From positions 1,612,001 to 1,676,000 of the forward strand of contig JAYJMM010000016.1 in assembly GCA_037349105.1 (NCBI GenBank): DNA of 64,000 nucleotides. The letters are read 5' to 3'. Below are positions 43,286-52,864 of the stretch, piece by piece. Below the pieces are notes generated by a model. The model was not told the origin of the DNA. It ran no database searches and saw nothing but the letters and a program-made list of their open reading frames with translations. The first letter of the stretch is position 1. The number at the start of each line of letters is the position of its first letter. Source of the stretch: Limnomonas spitsbergensis (taxonomy: Eukaryota > Chlorophyta > Chlorophyceae > Chlamydomonadales). Both the position numbers and the translations under genes were made by a program.

Positions 43286-44289
43286 CTCAATCTAGGGCCG
43301 GGCAGACAATAATATAATGTGGAATGGACATTCATGGGTGAAATACACACGTCTCTTGTGCACTCATTATCTACCATGTTTTTATTACTTCCATACAGAA
43401 CTTAGCTCATTTGTTTACATCATTTGTTCCTACAGCCAGGGGGGTCTGATCCGATTTCAAACTGTCATTGGATGATAAACAGGCCCAATTGCCTCAATGT
43501 GGCCTCAAACCCCTGAAAGTATCAGCCTTCCAGCCATTCAGGCGGATTTCACAACATACATGATTGGGGACAAAAGGGGGAGCTCAGAAATCTGTTGGAC
43601 CAGAAACGAGGGGGGCACTCAAGACGTGGTTCGGCGGCAGCAGCGCGGCTGAGCTCACCCGAGTTCAACAGCCATCAAGTTGACGCCGGGCGTTCTTAGG
43701 CCCTTGGGACCGGAGTGGCACAGCGTCTGCAAGGCAGCAAGAACATACAGGCCGCTCAGATCAAGTGATCAACGTGGGCAGAAAAGAGACATAGACCGCT
43801 CAGAGCAAGTAATCAATGCAGGCAGCCTCGTTGGGACCTCAGTCGGTGGAACGCCGGGACCCGATTTTCGCCTCCCCAGCTCCCCCTTTCTTAGCCACCA
43901 ACTGGATGCACTACTACACCGAAGAGAGGCGTGTAACCAGGTCAGCCCATGCCGGACCCAGGGTTCCCAGGGGACCCAGGTGTGACCCCAAGTTGGGATC
44001 TGACACCGTAAAAGGGACTCATGTGTGATGTGAGACGATCTGTTCAACAGTAAAACAGTATTATTCTGACTCGAGAATTGTGGACATTTTCGTGACAGCG
44101 TAATGAGGGCGACCGTCACGACGGTAAATCCAAATTACTGCCCGACACTCAGGGCACCCCATGAGATGCCATCAGCGAGGCTCCTCTCAACACGCAGCTC
44201 ATCTGAACACGACGCGATGCAGCAAAACTCATATTTTCCCATTCAGACTCCCTGGTACAGCCACATTGTAGATTGCACGATGCAACGAT
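43286..44289. other. Non-coding or unresolved region
   Basis: It contains copy 2 of the dispersed repeat (43960-44100). A plus-strand segment at 43890-43930 (ATNWMHYYTEERR after a TTTCTTAG tract) is protein-like but stands alone. Nothing else that I can support. Confidence 0.4.
43960..44100. repeat. Dispersed repeat of about 140 bp, copy 2
   Basis: Partner of 41130-41275, with the same order of blocks ending in a TTTTCGTGACAG-type border. Confidence 0.65.
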
Positions 44290-44375
44290 AGCGTAGATCC
44301 CCCTTTGGAGGCCCTCATGATCTTGTCCAGGTCGGATCTCACATCCTCTTCATCGGCTCCAAAGCTGACAGCAGC
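44290..44375 (-). CDS. Probable exon (AVSFGADEEDVRSDLDKIMR), part of an unidentified gene
   Basis: A CTGTAG acceptor precedes GCTGCTGTCAGC at 44375. The reading AAVSFGADEEDVRSDLDKIM RASKGG is acidic and helical. It is phase 0 with the exon ending at 45146, so the two may join. The donor on the left is not clear. Confidence 0.4.
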
Positions 44376-44640
44376 CTACAGGAGGTTGACACAGGGTCAA
44401 GGCGTGTTGCAATGCAGGGCATGGGCCTTTTGACATGCTCAATCTGACTGTGGCTGTGTGCGTGTCTTTCCGGCTCTGTAGCCATGGCAGGCAAACACCG
44501 GCTCTGTCTGGAGGGTGCATGTGAAAGGGGTTATTATTTCTGTCTCATTGGCCTAGCAACGCTTCTCAGATCATGTACGATCCGGGCCAGATTAACAAAA
44601 AAATGATCCATTAGAGGTCCAATTTACAAACCGCAACCAC

Positions 44641-45145
44641 ACCTGCCTTCCCCTCTACCCACCGCAACCACACCTCCCTCCCCCCTCTACCCACCGCAAC
44701 CACACCTCCCTCCCCCCTCTACCCACCGCAACCACACCTCCCTCCCCCCTCTACCCACCGCAACCACACCTGCCCTCCCCCCTCTACCCACCGCAACCAC
44801 ACCAGCCTTTCTCCCTCTACCCACCGCAACCACACCTCCCTCCCCCCTCTAACCACCGCAACCACACCTCCCTCCCCCCTCTACCCACCGCAACCACACC
44901 TCCCTCCTCCCTCTACCCACCGCAACCACACCTCCCTCCCCCCTCTACCCACCGCAACCACACCTCCCTCCCCCCTCTACCCACCGCAATCACACCTGCC
45001 CTCCCCCCTCTACCCACCGCAACCACATCTCCCTCCTCCCTCTACCCACCGCAACCACACCTGCCTCCCCCCCTCTTACCACCGCAACACATCTCCCTCC
45101 CCCTTCTACCCACCGCAACCACACCTCCCTCCCCCCTCTACCCAC
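44641..45145. repeat. 32-bp minisatellite, about 16 copies, carrying a splice donor
   Basis: The plus-strand unit is ACCGCAACCACACCTCCCTC plus CCCCCTCTACCC. On the minus strand each unit holds GCG|GTGGGTAGAG, the donor that ends the exon at 45146. The array starts at that donor. Confidence 0.95.
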
Positions 45146-45258
45146 CGCAACACATCGCTCCACTTGCTCTCTGTCCTCTGCGGGATAGGCATCAGCCGCC
45201 GCAGCCTCCGCCGAGGCCTCCGCATCCCTCCCAGCAGACGTCCTCATATCGTCCTCGC
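45146..45258 (-). CDS. Probable exon (EDDMRTSAGRDAEASAEAAA), part of an unidentified gene
   Basis: Acceptor TATCGTCAG before GCGAGGACG at 45258, donor GCG|GTGGGTAG at 45146, phase 0 at the 3' side. Ala/Glu-rich; it joins in phase to the exon at 44375-44290. It may belong to the gene ending at 40736. Confidence 0.4.
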
Positions 45259-45667
45259 CTGACGATACCAGGGGGGCAGTCAGCGTTTATTTCTTCGTGG
45301 CTCAGATACAAGTATATGTCAGCTACACTCCAGCTTCATCAGGCCATAGCAGCACGCTCTCCGGGCCTATGGTTGGCTGTGCGAACGTCTTAACGCTGCG
45401 GCACGCCAGAAGCCCAGCCGCTACAACTGGACTTTCCGAATCCATGACTGCCGCCTGTGTTCCTCTTGGGGCTACCAGTCAACCAACACACCTACCCACT
45501 AGTCTACCAGCCCAACAGTCCATCTGCCCACTAGTCCACTAGGCCTGCTTAGGACCAAACCTGGACCTGTCTACGACTGGTGGTCAAAGCAGCATGGCTG
45601 GCCACAAATGAGGCCCCGGGAGTGATGATTACATGCGGGTCAGTCATTCATATGGGCAGACAAGCCG

Positions 45668-45753
45668 CAGCAGTAACAGTAGCAGCAGGAGAGCAGCAAC
45701 AGCAGCAGGAACATTCATCAGAAGCAACAGCAGCAGCAGCAGCAGTAGCAGTC

Positions 45754-45790
<37 letters not shown>

Positions 45791-46153
45791 CAGCAGTAGC
45801 ATTCAGCAGGAGCCACAGGCAAGCAGCAGCAGCAGCAGCAACAAGAGAAGCAGCAGCAGTAGCAGTAGATGCAGCAGCAGCAGCAGCAGCAGCAGCAGGA
45901 ACAGCAGCAGGAGCAACAACAACGGGAGGGCAGCAGCAAGAGCAGCATTAACAGGAGCAGCAACAACAGCAGCAGGAGCAGCAGCAACAGCAGGAACGGG
46001 AGGGCAGCAGCAGGAGCAGCAGGAGCAACAGGAGCAGCAGCAGCAACAACAGGAACAGCAACAGCAGCAGCAGCAACGGGAGGGCAGCAGCAATATCAGC
46101 AGCAACAGCAGCAGCAGGAGTGGCAGGAGCAGCAGCAGCAGGAGCAACAACAG

Positions 46154-46190
<37 letters not shown>

Positions 46191-46252
46191 TAGAGGGAGG
46201 CAGCAACATCAGCAGCAGGAGCAGCATGAGCAACAACAACAGCAGCAGCAGG

Positions 46253-46283
<31 letters not shown>

Positions 46284-46395
46284 GCAGCAGCAACGGGAGG
46301 GAGGCAGCAGCTGTAGCAGCAGCAGCAGCAACGGCATGAGCAGCATCAACGGGAGGGCAGCAGGAGGAGCAGCAGCAACAGCAGAAGCAACAACA
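45668..46395. repeat. CAG/CAA-rich trinucleotide array, about 730 bp
   Basis: Interrupted (CAG)n with CAA, GGA and AACGGGAGGGCAGCAGC motifs; the last of these recurs every 60-110 bp, so short blocks have been duplicated. All three plus-strand frames stay open for long stretches (polyS, polyQ, polyA) and the minus strand reads polyL/polyC. No flanking exon supports translation. Confidence 0.9.
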
Positions 46396-46850
46396 AGAGC
46401 CTGAGCATGAGCAGTAGGAGAGCTATTGTTTCAGCGTTAGTACAGCCAATCACTGGCCTGTTGAAAGTGCTGCTATTGCAGCGTCCAGCTACAAACATAG
46501 CCTCTCAGAAGTGGGGCATCATGACAACGTCACATATTTATCGGCTAGAAATGAAACATAACAGATGTTCAAAAAGCCCCTGTCATGCAGTATCACAGCG
46601 ATGCATGTTCAGTCACAGAGAAGAGGGTGAAGGCTTAGGGTGATATCCCTTCAGGAAGGTAGTCGGTAGGCTTAAATCCATGGTCTTCCAGATGTGGGTA
46701 ATTTGAGGAACCCAGATTTGTATACGAAAAATTACATGTGGGTTCAAAGACCAAACAGCCTTATAAAGGTGGTATGCCCAATTTTGTTGGAGCTTATAGG
46801 AAGAAACAAATATTGAAGTCTCCATTGATTTGGCGACAAATTGAACTCAC
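46396..46850. other. Left flank of the coiled-coil nuclear-type gene; terminal exon not placed
   Basis: The gene on the minus strand must continue left of 46851 (donor CTGCTG|GTGAGTTC, phase 1). A minus-strand reading ending YHPKPSPSSL at 46613 is a candidate but does not fit the phase, so the 3' end is open. Confidence 0.4.
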
Positions 46851-49800
46851 CAGCAGCGGTGGAGGGCGCCCCTCTTGAGGCTGACGGCCAGCCATCATTG
46901 CCAAAGGCTGTTCCCGAGGACTTGTGTGGAGGCGTGGTGGCAACATAGTTGGAGGACCCTACAAAGTGCAAAAGAAGCAACACAAGAGAAATGAAGATCT
47001 GGATGGCCCAATAAGGTGCACCAGGAAAAAATTAGGTACTCTGAACCCCAAACTGACATGTCTTACAGATTTCTCTGAAGCGTCTTACAGCAAGAGCAAA
47101 GCAATGAACCCTTGAACCCATGAGTAGGTGGAGGTATGGCTAGTATAAGTCAAACTTTCAAACCGTATGGCTTGTATATATCAAACTCCCAAACCGCATT
47201 TCAGCCACAGATAGAGGCCGAGTGGGGACCTGGGCATGGTTCTGTTCTCCTCATCACAGACGGGACGACCACAGGACTACGCCGTAGAGGGGTGCTGTGG
47301 ACGCTTCATGTGGGTGATGTAAGCGCTCTGGGTGGCTGTTGCCCCTTAGGAAAGTATGCAACATTCCTGAGGAGCCTTTCCAATTAGTACAGACAGCACA
47401 GTCACTCACAGGCCTCCCTTTTTGGTGTTAAGGCTTAAGAATTCCTAAGGAGGGATCTAGTTACCTGCAACGGCATTTGAAGCCGGGAAGAGGCATGCCA
47501 CCAGCGAGGGACCCGTCGCAGACTCAGCCGCACGCAGAGCCGCAGCAGGAGAAGACGCACCCGGCTCTGCATCTGCGCCGGTGACAATATCCAACAGCCC
47601 AACACCGAGGTAAGTGTCTTGCTGGTCAGCAGGGGCTGCCCCAACGGCCCCATTCAGGGACTGGTCTGATGGCATCGCCGCTGCTGCCCCGAACGGATGG
47701 AACTCCGCATGGCTAGCAGGGGGCACTGTGCAGTGGGGGGGGCTGCTGGTCCTTGCAGCTGCTGATGGTTGGAGGGCTGGGGGCACTGGGCTGACAGGGA
47801 GCCCCACGACACTTACTTGTGCCCCGCCTGGGGCCAGGGGGGCTGGTGTGGCCATCCTCATAGGCCAAGGCGGGAGGGTGGCGGGCTTCGACTGAAAATA
47901 CCCCTCCAGCCCTTCATACCAGTTATGTATGCTATCGAGCTGCCTCCATGTTCCTTCGAGCGCTCTTTCGGCTTCCTACACAGCATTAAGGACATCCAAT
48001 ATTCGTAAGCATCATCTCAAGCATGCATCATAAATTTACACTTGGGACTGCTCAATGCTCATCAAAGTCTGAAGGTTGCGCAATCTTTGGGTATTTGTGG
48101 TAATTTGAATATCATTGGAGGTACTCACCTCCTGAGCTGTTTCTGCTCTGCGCGTCTCCCGGTCCACCGCTTCCTTCCTTTCCAGGGCCATCCGGGTTAA
48201 CTCCTCGGAATGGGCTGATTTGTCAGCCGCCAGGTCGCTCGCCAGACCCGCCTTCTCAGCCTGCAAGCGGTCTATTAAGGCTCCCAGCATCTGCACATCT
48301 CTCGCCTTCTCATCCACCATCTGCTGAGCCCCTGCTAGCTTCCCCTCCACGGCATGCAAGGCGACTGTCCGAGTCATGGCCCGCGATGTCATGTCTTCTA
48401 TAGTCTGCTTTAGCTGTAAATTCTCGCTTTTAAGATTGGCCACCTACAGGGGTAAAGGAACTATAAGTCAGGTACCCTAAGGCAGATTGTTATTGGGGGG
48501 TGAAGCACCAACACACTCCAGATGCATAATCTCCAACAAGCTGAAAATTTGGAAAGAACTCCATGATTGGGACACGATACACATTGCTTTACACACCTGT
48601 TGCTCCATCTCTTGTTTCATGATATTCTCAACGTTCAAGGTTAGCACCAGGTGTTGGAAGGAAAACTCATCCAAAGCAGTTTGCCTAGAAGGCCCGCCGA
48701 GGGAAATGGGATGCATGGTGGCGGGGGGCAGAGGTGCAGGCGGGGGCTGCCCCACCCCCAGCGGGGCTTCACGCTGTGAGTCGCTGTTTTCCGGAGGGGC
48801 GGGGGGGAGGGCTCCAGGCCCGTGGCGGACCTGCTGGTCCTCGGCCATCCCAGACTGCTGGCCTCCTGTCCCCATGGGATGCAGCTGTGGCAACCGCAAG
48901 CTGGCGGGGGGCGATGGCATGTTGGAAGGCTGCACACATCCCTGCTGGCCTTGTTTTGTTAGCAGCGTCCGATTTCTTTGTATGGAAATGGACTGAGGGG
49001 AGGCTGCAAACTGGGGAATGCGCTGTTGTGAACTCTGCAGGCCAGCTGGGCTCCCGCTCCCTGCCCCAGCGTTGGTCTGCCGCGAGCCTTCAGCCCCATA
49101 GTCCGCCGGGGCCAGGTCCCACTCAGAGGTAGGCTGAAGGGCAGGGGCTGCGAATTGCCCCTCCTTCCCAGCTGGCCCTTTTGAACGAGGCGCTGCGCCT
49201 GCAGAGTTCCCCACTCCTGATACCTCCCGAGCTGCATGGTCCTCCTCCACCACACGGCGTAGCTGGCTGGCCGGGGCTGCGGCTTTGTAGGTTGGCCTCC
49301 TCTTCTTGGCTGCTCTCTTGAAACGTAGCCCTTGAGAGCCAAAGCACCCCCGCCCTGACTCCGCACGGACCGATGTGGTGTCCTCGGATTCAGAGGGCTC
49401 AGTCTCCACCCGTTGCCTAGAGCCACTCTGGTGGTGTGCCCTTGCCCGCTTGGAAGAGGGCGATTTCGCAGGCTTGGGTCGCCGGAGCAAGCTCGAGTCC
49501 GGGGCGGTGTCAGTCTGAAAGGAAAGGTAGGGGTGTCATTATGTATACATCTTCATAATAATACGGCATGAGGACCCGGTGTAGTCTAATCCCAATTGTG
49601 GCATGTCAATGAATCGCAAACTCACCACGTGAACAGTCACACTTTCAGGCCAGTGGACTAGTGGCCCATCCTTTTTACGGCGCGGCACTTCGATGACGCT
49701 TGAGCTCAGCGCTAACATTGCCTCCTTGATCCCCACTGACTTCTCAAGCCGGGCTTTGAACAAGGTAACCTATAAGACATGGGTAAAGGGTGTTTAGTCG

Positions 49801-50279
49801 TGGAAAACATTACATCACTCCCAGGGAAAATGGCTAGTCTACTGAGAACATGCGTGTGTTCTGACATATGTGGACATACCATGGCATCACCCACAGCCGG
49901 CTCTTTCATCCTGTCTTTATCCACAGTGGCGGATAGTGTTCCAAAGCACAGCCTCAAGAAGTAGAGGTGCGTCATGCAATCTTGAAGCTTCACGCTTGCC
50001 CATGGAGGGGCTTTGATCCTCTGCTCAATCAACCAGTCCTGCAGGCCATTTTTGCTCCCAGACTTGGCATTGCCCATGTCAGGATAGAAGTCTAGGCTAC
50101 TGCCAGCGCCGTCTGACACCTTCACCACCCATATGTTGGCGCATTTAAAATACTGCAGTGTGAAAAAGGAGGGGGAGGTTAACACTAGGCATGCATGACT
50201 GCCCAAACATCGGAACCCTTACCGATGGGCTTTTGCTTTTGCCATCCACCTTGGCTGCTTCGGCTTCTTTTCCTGACAT
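46851..50279 (-). CDS. Unidentified basic, Pro/Gln-rich coiled-coil protein, at least seven exons
   Basis: Exons on the minus strand: 50279-50223 (MSGKEAEAAKVDGKSKSPS), 50152-49880 (YFKCANIWVVKVSDGAGSSL...), 49769-49626 (LFKARLEKSVGIKEAMLALS...), 49514-48597 (306 codons), 48443-48129 (VANLKSENLQLKQTIEDMTS..., coiled coil), 47975-47465 (EAERALEGTWRQLDSIHNWY...), 46958-46851 (SSNYVATTPPHKSSGTAFGN...). Exons 1-5 are whole-codon, with good GT-AG borders throughout; the total is at least 775 residues. Exon 4 has basic clusters (KPAKSPSSKRARAHHQ, FKRAAKKRRP) that look like nuclear localisation signals and a long Pro/Gln-rich stretch. A pyrimidine tract and CAG directly precede the ATG, so a 5' untranslated intron or an upstream exon is likely. 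The family is not recognised; a nuclear structural or regulatory protein is a guess. Confidence 0.6.
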
Positions 50280-51565
50280 CTGAAAAAGGAACAAGGAAAA
50301 ATGGGTCAAACGCACGAGCATGGGGGGAAGGTAAAATCAAAGGCCAAGGTCTCATGTCCGGGAACGGTCGTTATGCGAGATCACCATACGCTGCGACCTT
50401 GTTAGCCGTGCTCAGCGAACAGTCGGCGTTGTTACATGGGTGCATGTAATGCTTTACCCAGAAAGAATTTTCCCGCCCAAATGTCAACTCGCCTTAGGTC
50501 GGTTGTTCCATTGGGGGGCGAATATATCTAGGCGGAATGCTGAAATAAATCAAATCTATAACAATTGGAGTTCAGTCCGGGCACTAAACGTCGCTGGATC
50601 GCGCTCATGCTCAACCGGGCTTGCCGAAGGGGTACGGCACAACGCTCCACCATTAGCGCCCAAGTCGTCTGTTAAGGAGGCCCGAGCAATAGCGTCCTTG
50701 AAATAGGCCGTTCACAAAATAGAAAGAGTAGGGGGGCGTTCGAAAGTGTAAGGGGCTGTTTGAAAAGGTAGGGGGGCGTTCATTTCTACCCTGAAAAGTA
50801 GGGGGGCGTTCGAAAAAGTAGGGGGCCGTTCATTCTTGCACGAGAAGGTTGGGGGCCCGGCCATTAAAGTAGGGCCATTCGAAAAAGTAGGGGGCCGTTC
50901 AACGAACATGTAGGGCGGCTTTAAAAAAACATGAGGTGAATGGCTTGCTTCTGAACAGCCCGGTCAGGGCCATCAATTTGTCACTTTTAACACTGTCCAA
51001 TCAACATCAACCTACAATTCAATGATTTAATATGGAAATTGTATAACGCCCATGCTTGTAGACCTCTCCAAGCCGGCCAATCATTAGACTGGACATTGTG
51101 TGTGTTGAATGACGGACATGAGTTATGGCCAGAACGGCACAAGCAATCGGCACAAATTATCCCACAATATAGCAAATCCATGAAGCCTTGGTACCGGAGC
51201 CATTACATAATAAACCATCTAGCCATGCCAAGGTGGACAAAGTAGCAACGCCAGGCGCATGCGGATACTTAATAATAATGCCACGTCAAGAAATCAAGAT
51301 GTCATATACGTTGTGCAGACATAGGAGCGCCTACGTTTGTAACATTGAGTGTGGGCAAATGGCCCTGCCTCCTGGTAACCCTTGCACGTTGCATTTTGGC
51401 CGACCTATCATGAAGAGGTATGTGTCTGCCCCGAAAGCAAAGGTACTCTTGCAAGGGCCATTTGAGTATCGTCAGGTCTAATCAGCACCTGATACATTTC
51501 AAACCCTCCCTTCAGTCGTCTGATTGTTGTCATAATGATGATCTATGCGCATATGTTAAACGTTC
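50280..51565. other. Intergenic DNA between the coiled-coil gene and copy 2
   Basis: Apart from the G-rich repeat at 50715-50930 no feature is supported. Several plus-strand ORFs of 60-100 codons lack protein-family features. Confidence 0.5.
50715..50930. repeat. Degenerate G-rich repeat of about 20 bp
   Basis: GTAGGGGGGCGTTCGAAA-type units repeat about nine times with variable spacing and variants such as GTAGGGGGCCGTTCATT. Confidence 0.8.
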
Positions 51566-52194
51566 TGTCACAGTATATTACAGTATACGTGACAGAACCG
51601 TTTAGACCGCAGTTAGCGGCCTCGGGGACTCCGCAGCTTCTCTGCGGAGCCCACGGATTTGAACTGAGACCTAGAAACCCGCTTACGCATAATTAGTTTG
51701 ACAGGTTCTACCGTACTCTGAACTGGGCCTGCCGGGTCCCTGTATCCCGGCAATTGCCTTGGCTAGTCACTTCGTCCCTTTCTAAAGGACAGACCTCTAT
51801 TTGTAACAAGCACCGGCCGTCTTCGAGACCCGCAGCTTTCATATAAGTCAGTACCTTAACTCGAGTCAAGACTACCTCAGCCTCAGCTGAGATAGCTGGA
51901 GACAAGTACCTAGCAAAGAGGCCCGAGACCCTGCCGAACAAGAAGTACGCAGTCCACGTCCCGACTCCCTCACCGCGAGAAGCGCGGTAAGTGCCCTTAA
52001 CATAGCCCAGCTGGATCGCGCCCAGACGGCCAGAAGGCCTGTGCTCCCTTAGTCAATTGCCATACAACCAAATAGCCAGCTAAGCTGCTTAACTCGCTGA
52101 GCACTCGCAGCCAGTGTGTAGTCACTGAGCCTGCCCGTAGGCGTCCATCACTGCCGTGAGGAAAGAAGTCCGCCACGGACCTGAAGCGCACATC
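51566..52194 (+). repeat. Terminal repeat A of copy 2 (about 629 bp)
   Basis: Aligns along its length with A1/A2 of copy 1, with many substitutions and small indels. The TATATATA box of copy 1 is replaced by CATACAACC near 52065, so the promoter is probably damaged. The outer palindrome (TTCTGTCACAGTATATTACA, then GTATACGTGACAGAA) is intact. Confidence 0.9.
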
Positions 52195-52506
52195 GCGTGT
52201 CCTTTAGAAAGGGACGAAGTGGATTTAGCCTGATCAGCTTAATTTGCCAATTCCTGCTAAAGGTGCTTGTGCAGCGAAATTGGAAATTTGTTTGCATGCA
52301 AACGACCTTGGACAGCATTTGAACTGCACTTTGCTGTGGTAACCTCCATAGAGAGAAGTGCCAAGTTAAGCCCTGAGAATCACTAAGAGTGGCAACTTAG
52401 TGTAGAGTCCAGGAGAGGCTTGAGGATCTGGCTGTGGATTTATACACCCAGCAGATAATCCCTGTGTGACTGCAGATTGTGATCAGGTGGATCCAATTGT
52501 TCATCA

Positions 52507-52798
52507 TTGACAGAAGTGAACTTGTTGACAGATCAACCAAGTTTAAAATTTTGTGGTGTACCAAAGGATCCCCGCAGGTGTCAGAGAGGAACTGACACAG
52601 CGCAAGAGGATATATCCGCCCGGAGGCAAGACATCCGCAAGGGGCGTGTGCCAGCTAGAGGCAGCCCAGCCAGCAAAGGTGGGAGGGACTAAAAAGGGCG
52701 AAGGAGGATTCCGCCAGATTAAAAGTTTAGTGAGCATAAGAGCAGAGGGCAAGGACTATCGCGCGAAATTGCTGTACCTGCCGTCCGGCCTTGACTAG
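52507..52798 (+). pseudogene. ORF0 of copy 2, frameshifted
   Basis: Starts MTEVNLLTDQPSLKFCGVPK; the C-terminal half (GFRQIKSLVSIRAEGKDYRA) is in another frame because extra bases (CCCGGAGGCAAG) lie near 52618. Confidence 0.7.
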
Positions 52799-52864
52799 CA
52801 GATCCTCACCAGATTGCAGTAGGGATAAGGGGCAGAAGCCTAACGTTAGCAGGTTTTGTAGGGG

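Noticed and set aside
45580..46404. PolyQ/polyS/polyA protein gene
   Set aside because: All frames are open in the CAG array and no flanking exon or unique coding sequence supports one of them.
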